Part shown: piece by piece, positions 25,501-33,570 of the stretch
Layout: every line of letters starts with the position of its first letter
Numbering within the stretch: position 1 is the first letter of the stretch
Source: an uncultured Pseudomonadota bacterium
Lineage (GTDB): Bacteria; Pseudomonadota; Gammaproteobacteria; Competibacterales; Competibacteraceae
Direction: 5' to 3'
Length of the DNA stretch: 39,208 nucleotides
Assembly (NCBI GenBank): GCA_903844665.1
Contig: CAIMUS010000010.1
Coordinates: forward strand, 1-39,208
Notes under the pieces: generated by a model
Databases searched by the model: none
The model's input: the letters and a program-made list of their open reading frames with translations, nothing else
What the model was told of the DNA's origin: nothing
Position numbers and translations under genes: made by a program

Positions 25501-26008
25501 TCTGCCGCAGGTCCGGCCGGGGAATAGGCTGGGTGGATTTGAGCGGTTGCTCGGGCGGCGCTTCAACAACAGGCAGCGGCGGAGGGGCGGTAGGCCACGG
25601 GAAAAAGTAACCGCCGATTACCAGCACAGTCAGGCAAACGATCACCGCGGCGATCAGCCAACCGCGCCGGGACCGGCCGACAGCAGGACTGGTAACGACG
25701 GCAGCCGGCTTGGCATCAGGTAAAGCCGATGGTTCCGGCTTGAGATAGGCTTGCAAATCCTGTTCGGCGCGTTTCAGCCAGATGTCGCAAACCCGCTCGA
25801 ACGCCGCGCGATCCTTCTGGCTCTTGACCAGAACGGCGCGCAGCAAGGCTTTCAGCCGTCGCCGGTTGTACTCATGGTCGCCGCCGGCGAAATCCGGCTG
25901 CCGGTCGAAGACCTGTTGCAGCCGCAGCACCTCGGTGACGCCTACCGGCAACCCGGCTTCGCGCAATGCCAGCAATAAGGCTTCGAGGTTGAGGTGATCG
26001 TGCATCAT
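22556..26008 (-). CDS. 1150-aa membrane protein with VWA-like and FGE domains, DGR target 2
   Basis: The N-terminal ~95 residues form a helical domain ('LRLQQVFDRQPDF...EYNRRRLKALLRAV'). TM helices lie at ~116-137 and ~191-212. A VWA-like region (~297-430) contains 'WLWLDETVEDSALL' and 'LALVAVLTDGRALARQ', with a degenerate metal site. A third TM is at ~649-669. The C-terminal FGE domain (~890-1150) has 'PYRLPTEAEWEYAARAGTQ' and 'VLRGGSF', and its final ~43 residues are VR2. True FGE catalytic cysteines are absent. Three TMs would put the VWA part in the cytoplasm and the FGE part outside, if the N-terminus is inside. It starts 60 bp after accA. A MoxR partner is encoded 6.4 kb away. Confidence 0.85.
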   Translation of the reverse strand: MMHDHLNLEALLLALREAGLPVGVTEVLRLQQVFDRQPDFAGGDHEYNRRRLKALLRAVLVKSQKDRAAFERVCDIWLKRAEQDLQAYLKPEPSALPDAKPAAVVTSPAVGRSRRGWLIAAVIVCLTVLVIGGYFFPWPTAPPPLPVVEAPPEQPLKSTQPIPRPDLRQKLFTTWMPTLAVTSPAAKWTGWPALGLGGLALLTAGALWFTLGRKRWLPEFKPEPTRPGPPRVFLQPPKLSGPQLLDARQQEALVWGIGRFIADEPSRHLDLPATVEATARRGGILTVQHQRASYQREVWLWLDETVEDSALLRLADEIEAILHAYGLVAERALFRGIPDRLVTPEGAVFAPHEIDERRDLALVAVLTDGRALARQYAVDDRRTRIDALLRGLSHWPQLAFVDFSADRNNLAWMLAKHDLERIAPAGLAAFLGGSTAIKPLQDWGHDDTAWAAVCALAPASVDEATALTLRRRLGLGVSPWALRDLRDEAAGPGGRLQWSPDRRVELLNWLRDAETHPAGGIAQDSLLDRALQFWEERYELEIERRLANDGVVSFKATPAHRQMVLEYNLILLWRRPEVAIPELYRLHQGSLQAVIERQLSRLAPLGGGGKGCIQLPWRWEQRSAVEQAMLQAMGFGGRMAVVRLRKPGRLWLGLGICLGLMLGECWTAWQSPTVLPGGPPVIVHGPEKPADAGDRTESAADRWRVSVHTRKTLESTETVPAAQVTVNWSRQERRCVETLEDGAELWRCGQVEAGPLAADIQRSLVVLVAKPGDAAIADLAIDLLTSGGADVVLIDPNWPRQRQALLGLHERLGDGQQLLVFTAGKPAQTAGLLLSGGASALLRAGNWSALTQALRFEGVRSVAKLPDVAVEGDKECLLRGIGGCQPMEETDQNGITFIRICPGEFMMGSPDSEKNRYDSEGPAHKVKVGEFSMGKYEVKVGQFKKFVESTGYRTEAEKGGGCYVWTGSTGKYDVSKNWRDPGVPQTDDHPVVCVSWNDANAYVEWLTKQTGQPYRLPTEAEWEYAARAGTQTRYSFGDDERQLGDYAWFSENSNDHAHPIGQKKPNPWGLYDMYGNAWEWVRDCYHNNYKGAPTDGSAWEADNCELRVLRGGSFDVGAWVLRSAVRGRGTPENRDGKGGFRCVRGSRRQP
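22563..22689 (-). repeat. DGR variable repeat 2 (VR2), opposite strand
   Basis: A 127-bp repeat read on the minus strand. It differs from the TR at 18 positions: 17 are TR adenines (13 A to G, 4 A to T) and one is C to G. The flanks GGGTGCTGCGGGGCGGCTCC and GGATCGCGCCGCCA are identical to the TR. It encodes the hypervariable end of the 1150-aa protein. Confidence 0.96.
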
Positions 26009-26068
26009 GGCCGGTCGGTGATACCCGTTGGCAGCCCGTGCCGGAGTTGCGCAAGCGGCTGGCGGGCT

Positions 26069-27025
26069 TTATTCCTTGAACATCCCATAGCTCAGCAAAC
26101 GCCGATAGCGTCGTTCCAGCAGCTCGTCCAATGGCACTTTATTCAACTCCTCCAGGGTTCGCAGCAGGACGATTTTCAATTCCTCCGCCATCTGTTCGCT
26201 GTTGCGGTGCGCCCCGCCCAGCGGCTCCTCGATCACGGTATCGATCAGATTGAGCTTTTTCAGATGATCCGCCGTAATGCCCAGCGCCTCCGCCGCTTCG
26301 GGAGCCCTGTCGGCGCTCTTCCACAGGATCGAAGCGCAACCCTCCGGGGAAATGACCGAATAGGTGCTGTACTGGAGCATCGATACCCGGTCGCCCACGC
26401 CGATGGCCAGCGCCCCGCCGGAACCGCCCTCGCCGATAATCGTGCAGATAATGGGGGTACGCAGTTGCGACATCACGAATAGATTACGGGCAATGGCCTC
26501 GCTCTGGTTGCGTTCCTCCGCGCCGATGCCGGGATAGGCGCCCGGCGTATCGATAAAGGTCAACAGGGGCAGTTGGAAACGCTCGGCCAGTTGCATCAGC
26601 CGTAAGGCCTTGCGATAACCTTCCGGCCGGGGCATGCCGAAGTTGCGGAGTATTTTTTCCTTGGTGTCGCGGCCTTTCTGATGGCCGATCAGCATCACCG
26701 GCTGACCGTCCAGCCGCGCCAGCCCGCCGACGATGGCGGGATCGTCGGCAAAGGCGCGGTCGCCGTGCAGTTCCTGAAACCCGGTAAAAATGTGCTCGAT
26801 ATAGTCCAGGGTATAGGGGCGCTCGGGATGGCGGGCGATCTGGGCGATCTGCCAGGATGTCAGCGCCCCGAAGATCGATTCCGTCAGCGTCTGGCGTTTG
26901 GCGTCCAGGCGCGCCATCTCGTCGCTGATATCCAGATCGGTATCGTTGCACAGACGGCGCAGTTGTTCGAGCTTGTCTTCCAGCTCGGTAATAGGTTTTT
27001 CAAAATCCAGAAAATCGGCGTTCAT
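26069..27025 (-). CDS. accA: Acetyl-CoA carboxylase carboxyltransferase subunit alpha
   Basis: A 318-aa subunit that, with AccD, transfers the carboxyl group from biotin to acetyl-CoA in the first step of fatty acid synthesis. Full-length family match: '[18 protein letters not shown]', '[11 protein letters not shown]', '[20 protein letters not shown]', '[15 protein letters not shown]' and '[17 protein letters not shown]'. It is cytoplasmic and housekeeping. It is the right-hand boundary of the accessory DGR block, and the 1150-aa target gene follows in the same direction after 60 bp and could share its transcript. Confidence 0.97.
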   Translation of the reverse strand: MNADFLDFEKPITELEDKLEQLRRLCNDTDLDISDEMARLDAKRQTLTESIFGALTSWQIAQIARHPERPYTLDYIEHIFTGFQELHGDRAFADDPAIVGGLARLDGQPVMLIGHQKGRDTKEKILRNFGMPRPEGYRKALRLMQLAERFQLPLLTFIDTPGAYPGIGAEERNQSEAIARNLFVMSQLRTPIICTIIGEGGSGGALAIGVGDRVSMLQYSTYSVISPEGCASILWKSADRAPEAAEALGITADHLKKLNLIDTVIEEPLGGAHRNSEQMAEELKIVLLRTLEELNKVPLDELLERRYRRLLSYGMFKE

Positions 27026-27129
27026 GACAGCGACTGATCCCTCCAGTCGAGACGGGTCGAAGATGGGCCAAGATACTGGGAATTTTGCAGTGCGGCAAGA
27101 AGAGGGAGTTAACGACCCAGAAAATCCCC

Positions 27130-27278
27130 GTAGGTCGGGTTACCGTGAAAATCCTCCCGTAGGTCGGGTTAGACGCGCCCCCTACCCAGTCAGCCAATAG
27201 CAGAGAGGTTACAGGCGCGTCGTAACCCGACATGGGGGCTACGGGGCATGACCAGTTAGGCGCGCCGTAACCCGACAT
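27130..27278. repeat. Cluster of GTAGGTCGGGTTA repeats between accA and potD
   Basis: Direct copies GTAGGTCGGGTTA lie at 27130-27142 and 27159-27171, and inverted copies CGTAACCCGACAT at 27221-27233 and 27266-27278. Paired copies can form hairpins. The 386-bp gap has no gene and must also hold the divergent promoters of accA and potD. Confidence 0.85.
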
Positions 27279-27411
27279 CGAGCCGGCGCCGGCCAGTCAG
27301 TAGGGTTTTCAGCCAGACACTATATAAGTTATGCTACAAGCCGCCTGGCGCCAGCCATGCGCCTGTGTACTGCTCTTGCCTGTTCACCTGGCCTTCACAA
27401 GGGGAAAATCG

Positions 27412-28446
27412 ATGAGATCGATGAAACCGCTGTTCTTCCTGCTCTGCAGTTGGCTTACCACGGCCTTTGCCGCCGACGAGACCCTGGTGGTTTACAACTG
27501 GTCGGAATATCTGCCCAAGCAAGTGATCAACCAGTTCACCAAGGAAACCGGCATCACGGTGAAATATTCGACCTATGACAGCAACGAAGCCATGTACGCC
27601 AAGGTCAAGACCCTCAATGGCAAAGGCTACGATCTGGTGGTGCCGTCCACCTATTACGTCGATCGCATGCGCCGGGAAGGACTGTTGCAAAAAATCGACA
27701 AAACCCGCTTAAGCAATCTCGGCAATCTGAACCCACGCCTGTTAAACCAGCCTTACGATCCGAATAACGACTACAGCATTCCCTATCTATGGGGCACTAC
27801 GGGAATCGCCATCAATACCAAGACGGTCGATCCGCAAAAAGTGACCGCCTGGGCCGATCTCTGGGATCCCGGTTATAAAAAAAAGCTGTTGCTGTTGAAC
27901 GATATGCGGGAGGTCCTTGGCATGGGACTGAAGGTCCTTGGCTATTCCGTCAACAGCACCAATGAAGATCAGCTTCGCGCCGCTTATGAAAAACTTACCC
28001 GGATTTTGCCGAACGTACGGGTCTTTAACGCGGAATCGCCCAAATCTTTATACCTGTCCGGCGAAGTGCCATTAGGGATGGATTGGAACGGCGATGCCAA
28101 TCTGGCCAATCAGGAAAATCCCAAAATCCAATATATTTATCCCAAAGAAGGGGTGTCGATGTGGCTGGACAGCATGGTGATTCCCAGCGGCGCCGAACAT
28201 CTGGAGGCAGCCCATAAATTTATCGACTTTGTACTCCGTCCCGAAATCGCCAAAATCATCACAGAGAAGGTCGGCTATACCTCTCCCAATCTGGCGGCGA
28301 TCGAACTATTGCCGGAGAAGGTGCGCAATAACCGGATTGCCTATCCGACTGAGGAGGATCTGAAAAACGCCGAGTTTCAAATCGATGTCGGCAAGGCGCT
28401 GCCCATTTACGAGAAATACTGGCAGCAGTTGAAAACGGGTAAGTAA
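27412..28446 (+). CDS. potD: Spermidine/putrescine-binding periplasmic protein
   Basis: A 344-aa substrate-binding protein of the PotABCD polyamine ABC importer. It has a signal peptide (MRSMKPLFFLLCSWLTTAFA-AD), then 'LVVYNWSEYLPKQVINQFTK', 'YDLVVPSTYYVDRM', 'SIPYLWGTTGIAINT' and 'WNGDANLANQENP', all close to PotD/PotF. The ATG at 27412 has AAGGGGA 7 nt before it; codons upstream in the same frame precede the signal peptide. Transporter subunits potABC are not adjacent: the gene is followed by repeats. It could be PotF-like (putrescine) rather than PotD. Confidence 0.88.
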   Translation: MRSMKPLFFLLCSWLTTAFAADETLVVYNWSEYLPKQVINQFTKETGITVKYSTYDSNEAMYAKVKTLNGKGYDLVVPSTYYVDRMRREGLLQKIDKTRLSNLGNLNPRLLNQPYDPNNDYSIPYLWGTTGIAINTKTVDPQKVTAWADLWDPGYKKKLLLLNDMREVLGMGLKVLGYSVNSTNEDQLRAAYEKLTRILPNVRVFNAESPKSLYLSGEVPLGMDWNGDANLANQENPKIQYIYPKEGVSMWLDSMVIPSGAEHLEAAHKFIDFVLRPEIAKIITEKVGYTSPNLAAIELLPEKVRNNRIAYPTEEDLKNAEFQIDVGKALPIYEKYWQQLKTGK

Positions 28447-28450
28447 TTAG

Positions 28451-28577
28451 TAACCGTTCAGACCCCCCACCCCAACCCTCCCCCACAAGGGGGGAGGGAG
28501 TTATTGCAAAACAGCTACTTAGCGTATTCCCCCTCCCCTTGTGGGAGGGGGTTAGGGGGAGGGGGGTGAACGCTTAC
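28451..28577. repeat. 127-bp GC-rich palindromic element, copy 2
   Basis: Second copy of the element at 20929-21055, same length and orientation, with roughly 10% differences. It begins 4 bp after the potD stop, so it forms the 3' end of that transcript. Confidence 0.8.
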
Positions 28578-28648
28578 AGTAATTAAGACAAGACTTGACC
28601 CACTATAGTCCCGCTAATGGTTATCCAGACATTCGTTGCCACTGGCCT

Positions 28649-28715
28649 CCTGGGAGCGCCGCACCCCAGTGCGGCCCTCACTACAAATGCCGCACTGGGG
28701 TGCGGCGCTCCCAGG
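28649..28715. repeat. Perfect 27-bp inverted repeat
   Basis: CCTGGGAGCGCCGCACCCCA plus GTGCGGC (28649-28675) is the exact reverse complement of 28689-28715, with a 13-nt loop. It would form a very stable hairpin. The CTCCCAGG end is shared with the 27-bp repeats at 7621 and 32325. No gene is seen between 28447 and 29115. Confidence 0.9.
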
Positions 28716-28933
28716 GATATCACTGCGTAGGTCCGGTTCTCAATTAGCTGAACTATATCCGCAAAGTCAAAAGGCAAGACTTGACCCCGCTATCCGAGCT
28801 TTCGACAGCTCTGCTTTAAGCTCATAAAAGTATTGAATAAAAACACTTGATCGATGGAAAATAGTAACATAAAATGAAATTATTATGAAAACGCTCATGT
28901 GATTGAACGCTTGAGAGACCTTAAAAAAGGCAA

Positions 28934-29114
28934 GGGCGGGTATCCACTTAAGCCGGGACACTTTAGTTATCGCCTCGGACTTCAGGATCTTGGCGGCATC
29001 GCGATCGACATAACATATTGGACATAAAACTGTCCCGCCTTAAGTTGGTAGCCCACCTGCAAAATTTAACCCATTGAAATTACTAAATGTCCCGGCTTAA
29101 GTGGATGCCCGTCC
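28934..29114. mobile_element. 181-bp MITE-like element with 27-bp terminal inverted repeats
   Basis: The left end reads GGGCGGGTATCCACTTAAGC then CGGGACA. The right end (29088-29114) is its reverse complement with two mismatches, and the similarity extends inward (ACTTTAGT / ACTAAATGT). There is no ORF inside. A third, partial TGTCCCGCCTTAAG lies internally. It ends one base before the ATG of the restriction-modification gene. Confidence 0.7.
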
Positions 29115-29115
29115 C

Positions 29116-32100
29116 ATGGACCCCATCGAAGTCTATCTCGACCAACTCCAGCAAAACCTGCAAACCGGCCAGGCCACCGAGCACACCCATCGTCCGGCAC
29201 TGCAAAATCTCATACAGAGCCTGCTACCCACGGTGCAGGTCTTCAATGAACCGCGCCACATCGAGTGTGGCGCGCCCGATTACGTAATTCAACGCGGCGC
29301 CGAGCCGCTGGGCTATATCGAGGCCAAGGACATCGGTGAAAACCTCGACAAAGAGCAAAAATCCGACCAGTTCAAACGTTACCGGGACTCCCTTAACAAC
29401 CTGATTCTCACTGATTATCTTGAATTTCGCTGGTTTCTGGAGGGCGAATACAAAGCTGACATGACCGTGCGGCTGGCGGAAGTCGATAACACAGGCCAGT
29501 TAAAACGGTTCCCCGAAAATTTCCCTGCCTTACAGACGTTGCTGGAAACTTTCGGTGAAGCGCAAGCCATCACCCTGCGAGGCCCCGATGAACTGGCCGC
29601 GACAATGGCGAAAATCGCCCGCCTGCTGCGGGATTTGATTGTTCGCGCCTATCGGCAGGAAGGCCCGAACGGGAAACTTCACGTCCAGCTTGAGAGCTTT
29701 CGCAAAGTTCTGCTCGACTATCTCATGCCGGAACCGTTTGCCGACATGTACGCGCAGACGATCTGTTATGGGCTGTTCGCCGCCAAATGCAGCGCGATGG
29801 GGCAGCCCTTCTCCCGGATTTATGCCGGTTACTATGTCCCCAAAACCAACCCCTTCCTGCGCAACCTGTTCAACCAGATCGCCGGGGTGGAACTGGATGA
29901 CCGCCTGGTGTGGATCGTGGAGCAGCTGGTGGCGGTGCTCAACCGCACCGACATCGCCGCCATTTTGGCCAACTTCGGCAAGCGCAGCCGGCAGGAAGAC
30001 CCGGTCGTGCATTTTTATGAGACCTTTCTGGCACAGTACGATCCCGTTTTGCGGGAAATGCGAGGCGTTTATTACACCCCGGAGCCGGTGGTGTCTTACA
30101 TCGTGCGTTCGCTGGATGGGGTGCTGCGGCGCTCCTTCGGCCTTAAAGATGGACTGGCGGACAGCAGCCGTCTGACACCGACGGTGCATAAGGTGCAGAT
30201 CCTCGACCCGGCCACCGGCACGGGAACATTTCTGTATGCGGTGTTCGCCCGGATTTTCGAGCAGTTTCACCATAACAAGGGCTTGTGGTCGGGCTATGTC
30301 TCCCAGCACCTGCTACCGCGGGTGCATGGTTTCGAGTTGCTGATGGCGCCTTATACCGTCGCCCACATGAAACTGGGATTACAGTTGCAGGAACTGGGTT
30401 ATGACTTTCACAGCGACGAGCGGCTGCGGGTGTTTCTGACCAATACGCTGGATCAGCCGCATCACAGTGAAATGACGCTGCTGGCCAAGTGGCTGTCGGA
30501 TGAGGCGAATGCGGCCAGCGCGGTGAAACAGGACATGCCGGTCATGGTCATTTTGGGAAATCCGCCGTATTCCGGGCATTCGGCGAATAAGGGTGACTGG
30601 ATCGATAATCTGCTGCGCGGCGTCGCCAGCGGCCACAACGGAGAACAACCCATCGCCAATTACTTTCAGGTGGACGGCCAGCCGCTCAAGGAGCGCAATC
30701 CAAAATGGCTGAATGATGATTATGTAAAGTTCATCCGTTTTGCCCATTGGCGGATTATGCAGACGGGTTACGGCGTATTGGGCTTTGTCACCAATCACGG
30801 TTATCTGGACAATCCAACGTTTCGCGGCATGCGCCAGGCGCTGATGCGTGATTTTGACGAGATTTATCTACTGGATCTCCACGGCAGCAGCAAAAAGAAG
30901 GAAAAAGCACCGGATGGAAACCCTGATAAAAACGTGTTCGATATTCAGCAAGGTGTAGCGATAGGGATATTCGTTAAGTCTGGCCAGAACAGTGAGCAGC
31001 CGGCCAGGGTATTTCATGCGGAATTGTGGGGCGAGCGGAAAGGGAAGTATCAGTGGTTACTGGAAAACGATTTGACAACAACGGCTTGGAAAGAATTAAA
31101 GCCACAGGCTCCGTTTTATCTATTTGTGCCACAGGATGGAAATTTAAAGAAAGAGTATGAAGCGGGATGGAAGGTTACGGAGATGATGCCAGTTAATGTA
31201 TTGGGTTTTCAAACCCATAGAGATAATTTCGCAATTAGTTTTGATAAAGAAGTCATACAACATCGCCTATTGGAAATGCTCGATCCAGAGATTTCAGATT
31301 TAGATCTCGCCAGAAAATATGGCTTGCGGGATAACCGAGATTGGAAACTTAATGAAGCAAGAAACTTGTTACGAGAAGATAAGGAATGGAAAAACAAGAT
31401 TATCAGATGCTTGTATCGACCTTTTGACCAACGTTACTGCTACTTTAGTGAAGTAGCAATGGATTATCCAAGACGAGAGTTAAAAATTCATGTTGCTGAA
31501 AAAAATAACTTATGTTTTAATTTTGTTAGGCAAACAAAAATGAAGTCATGGCAGCATGTTCTAGCATCAAATTCTTTGGCTCCAGCAGTTTGTATTGAAG
31601 TTAAAGATGGTTCCAGCATTTTTCCTCTTTATCTGTATTCGGAGCAACAAACCAGTCTGTTTGCTGCCACCTCCTCACATTCTTCAGAACCCAAACGCCA
31701 ACCCAACCTCTCCCCGCGCTTCATTCAAGACCTGGAAACCCATCTCCAACTCCAGTTCGTTCAAGAGGGCACCGGCGATTTACAAACCACCGTCGGTCCC
31801 GAGGACATTTTCCATTACATGTATGCTGTATTCCACAGCCCCACCTACCGCCAGCGTTACGCTGAATTTCTCAAAATCGACTTCCCGCGCCTGCCGCTGA
31901 CCAGCGATAACAACCTGTTCCGTGAACTCGCCGCGGTGGGGCAACAACTGGTGAATATCCATCTGCTGGAAGCCGATGTTCAAAAGGACAGTAATTATCC
32001 AGTAGCCGGCGATAATAAGGTGGAAAAAATCGAATACAAAGACGAAAAAGTGTATATCGACAAAACTCAGTACTTCGAGAAGGTAAAACCAGATGTGTGG

Positions 32101-32274
32101 GAGTTTTACATCGGCGGTTATCAGGTCTGCCAAAAATGGTTGAAAGATCGTAAGGGACGTATTTTAAGCTACGACGATTGCGAGCATTACCGGTATATTC
32201 TGGCAGCCATTGAACGCACGCTTGCGCTGATGGAGGAAATCGATGAAATCATCCCTGGATTTCCGTTGTCCTGA
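29116..32274 (+). CDS. Single-chain type ISP-like restriction-modification enzyme
   Basis: A 1052-aa protein. An N-terminal PD-(D/E)xK nuclease is suggested by 'GAPDYVI' (D55) and 'GYIEAKD' (E69, K71). A helical linker follows, then an N6-adenine methylase with DPATGTGTF (364-372) and NPPY (482-485). The second half would hold target recognition and the Type-ISP C-terminal domain. No helicase motifs (DEAD/DEAH) are seen between nuclease and methylase, so it is shorter than LlaGI/LlaBIII-type enzymes. Codons for residues ~610-850 are AT-rich compared with the rest. Start is ATG 29116, directly behind a MITE-like repeat; a GTG at 29101 lies inside the repeat. Confidence 0.85.
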   Translation: MDPIEVYLDQLQQNLQTGQATEHTHRPALQNLIQSLLPTVQVFNEPRHIECGAPDYVIQRGAEPLGYIEAKDIGENLDKEQKSDQFKRYRDSLNNLILTDYLEFRWFLEGEYKADMTVRLAEVDNTGQLKRFPENFPALQTLLETFGEAQAITLRGPDELAATMAKIARLLRDLIVRAYRQEGPNGKLHVQLESFRKVLLDYLMPEPFADMYAQTICYGLFAAKCSAMGQPFSRIYAGYYVPKTNPFLRNLFNQIAGVELDDRLVWIVEQLVAVLNRTDIAAILANFGKRSRQEDPVVHFYETFLAQYDPVLREMRGVYYTPEPVVSYIVRSLDGVLRRSFGLKDGLADSSRLTPTVHKVQILDPATGTGTFLYAVFARIFEQFHHNKGLWSGYVSQHLLPRVHGFELLMAPYTVAHMKLGLQLQELGYDFHSDERLRVFLTNTLDQPHHSEMTLLAKWLSDEANAASAVKQDMPVMVILGNPPYSGHSANKGDWIDNLLRGVASGHNGEQPIANYFQVDGQPLKERNPKWLNDDYVKFIRFAHWRIMQTGYGVLGFVTNHGYLDNPTFRGMRQALMRDFDEIYLLDLHGSSKKKEKAPDGNPDKNVFDIQQGVAIGIFVKSGQNSEQPARVFHAELWGERKGKYQWLLENDLTTTAWKELKPQAPFYLFVPQDGNLKKEYEAGWKVTEMMPVNVLGFQTHRDNFAISFDKEVIQHRLLEMLDPEISDLDLARKYGLRDNRDWKLNEARNLLREDKEWKNKIIRCLYRPFDQRYCYFSEVAMDYPRRELKIHVAEKNNLCFNFVRQTKMKSWQHVLASNSLAPAVCIEVKDGSSIFPLYLYSEQQTSLFAATSSHSSEPKRQPNLSPRFIQDLETHLQLQFVQEGTGDLQTTVGPEDIFHYMYAVFHSPTYRQRYAEFLKIDFPRLPLTSDNNLFRELAAVGQQLVNIHLLEADVQKDSNYPVAGDNKVEKIEYKDEKVYIDKTQYFEKVKPDVWEFYIGGYQVCQKWLKDRKGRILSYDDCEHYRYILAAIERTLALMEEIDEIIPGFPLS

Positions 32275-32324
32275 GTCAAGTTCGCGCAGGGCAGAATCGT
32301 CCAGGAGGTTCCGCCATTCGATCT

Positions 32325-32351
32325 GCCGGCGGGGACGCCGGCGCTCCCAGG
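32325..32351. repeat. 27-bp GC-rich dispersed repeat, single copy
   Basis: GCCGGCGGGGACGCCGGCGC then TCCCAGG, the same unit as the tandem pair at 7621-7677. It lies between the convergent restriction gene and the sterol desaturase gene. Confidence 0.8.
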
Positions 32352-32353
32352 AA

Positions 32354-33151
32354 TTACTTGATAAACGGCTGCAACAGCAACCAGTGCAGCCCCACCGAGC
32401 GGCGGTCCCGAAAAATATTTAACCCGATAGTCATGCCGGTATGGCCCTCGCAGGGCTGCGCCCGATAGGTCCCGAACCAATGATCCCACCAGGGCAGATT
32501 GAACCCGAAATTGCTATCGGTTTCGTCGCGCTGGATGGAATGATGCACCCGGTGCATATCGGGGGTGACGATAACCAGCCGCAACCACGATTCCAACCCG
32601 GCGGGTATTTGCACATTGCCGTGATTGAACATAGCGGTGGCGTTGAGAATCACCTCGAACAGCAATACCGCCACCGCCGGCGCGCCTAATAGCACCACCA
32701 CGGCGATTTTGAGCAGCATCGACAGCACGATCTCGAAGGGATGGAAGCGCAGTGCCGTGGTCACGTCGATATTGGTATCGCTATGGTGGACCCGATGCAA
32801 ACGCCACAGCAGCGGCACTTTATGGAACACCACATGCTGGGCGTAAATGACCAGATCCAGCAGCAGCAGCGAGGCGATACAGGCGAACCAGAAGGGCGCC
32901 TCCAACTGGTTGAACAAACCCCAGCCACGATTCCGCGCCTCCAGGGCGGCGCCGACCGCCAGCATCGGCAGCAGCCAGCGCAATACCAGGCTGTCGACGA
33001 TCACCATGCCCAGGTTGGCCGGCCAGCGGCGGATGCGCGGCAGAGTCAGGGAACGGCGTGGCCGCCGCCATTCCCACAGCGCCATGAACAGCAGGATAGC
33101 CAGAAAGCAGACCAGGCGGATGGTGGGTTCGTGCGGTAACAAGATGGTCAT
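32354..33151 (-). CDS. Sterol desaturase / fatty acid hydroxylase family membrane protein
   Basis: A 265-aa integral membrane protein with the di-iron histidine motifs of the family: HVVFH, HRVHH and a second HRVHH, set among 4-5 hydrophobic helices. Such enzymes hydroxylate or desaturate lipids; the substrate here is unknown. Its ATG overlaps the stop of the upstream PIN toxin gene (ATGA). It is therefore the third gene of an AbrB-PIN-desaturase operon, an unusual place for a lipid enzyme. The 27-bp repeat follows its stop. Confidence 0.88.
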   Translation of the reverse strand: MTILLPHEPTIRLVCFLAILLFMALWEWRRPRRSLTLPRIRRWPANLGMVIVDSLVLRWLLPMLAVGAALEARNRGWGLFNQLEAPFWFACIASLLLLDLVIYAQHVVFHKVPLLWRLHRVHHSDTNIDVTTALRFHPFEIVLSMLLKIAVVVLLGAPAVAVLLFEVILNATAMFNHGNVQIPAGLESWLRLVIVTPDMHRVHHSIQRDETDSNFGFNLPWWDHWFGTYRAQPCEGHTGMTIGLNIFRDRRSVGLHWLLLQPFIK

Positions 33152-33570
33152 GAGGCGGCTGGATCAGTGCGCGCATTTACCTCCAGCACCCGCACCAAAG
33201 GCGCAATCCCGGCATCCCGCGCCCCCCGGCAAAAACTGTGATCGAAAGTATGCATAACGGCATTACCGCACGCCGCCAAATGCAGCGCATCGGCAAAATC
33301 GGCGCCGAGGCGATACCACCCCAGCGCCTGTTTGACGCTGTTATGTTCCTCGATGGTCGTATTTTCTGCATCGAGCAGGTCCTTGAAAAAACCTGCAATC
33401 TGGTCGCGAGTCTTCTTGTATGAAGCACGCAAAACCCACTCAGTTTCCAGCAGGACAGTCCGTGGGATAAACACCTCATGCGATAACAGCAAACGCCTGA
33501 CGATTGCGACCTGACCGAGGTCGTCGTTGACCGCCGCACGCACAAGCAGGTTGGTGTCGAATGCGATCAT
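33148..33570 (-). CDS. vapC: VapC-type PIN-domain toxin
   Basis: A 140-aa PIN protein starting MIAFDTNLLVRAAVNDD. It has Asp in FDTN, Glu in 'LLETEWVL', Asp in 'GADFADALHLAA' and a closing Asp in 'HTFDHSFCRGA'. The nuclease residues all look intact. The ATG overlaps the antitoxin stop by four bases, and the gene's own stop overlaps the start of the desaturase gene in the same way. Confidence 0.88.
   Translation of the reverse strand: MIAFDTNLLVRAAVNDDLGQVAIVRRLLLSHEVFIPRTVLLETEWVLRASYKKTRDQIAGFFKDLLDAENTTIEEHNSVKQALGWYRLGADFADALHLAACGNAVMHTFDHSFCRGARDAGIAPLVRVLEVNARTDPAAS

Noticed and set aside
24248-25723. 491-aa plus-strand ORF opposite the 1150-aa gene
   Set aside because: Antisense shadow. 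The minus strand has TM helices and recognisable VWA-like and FGE domains, this strand none.
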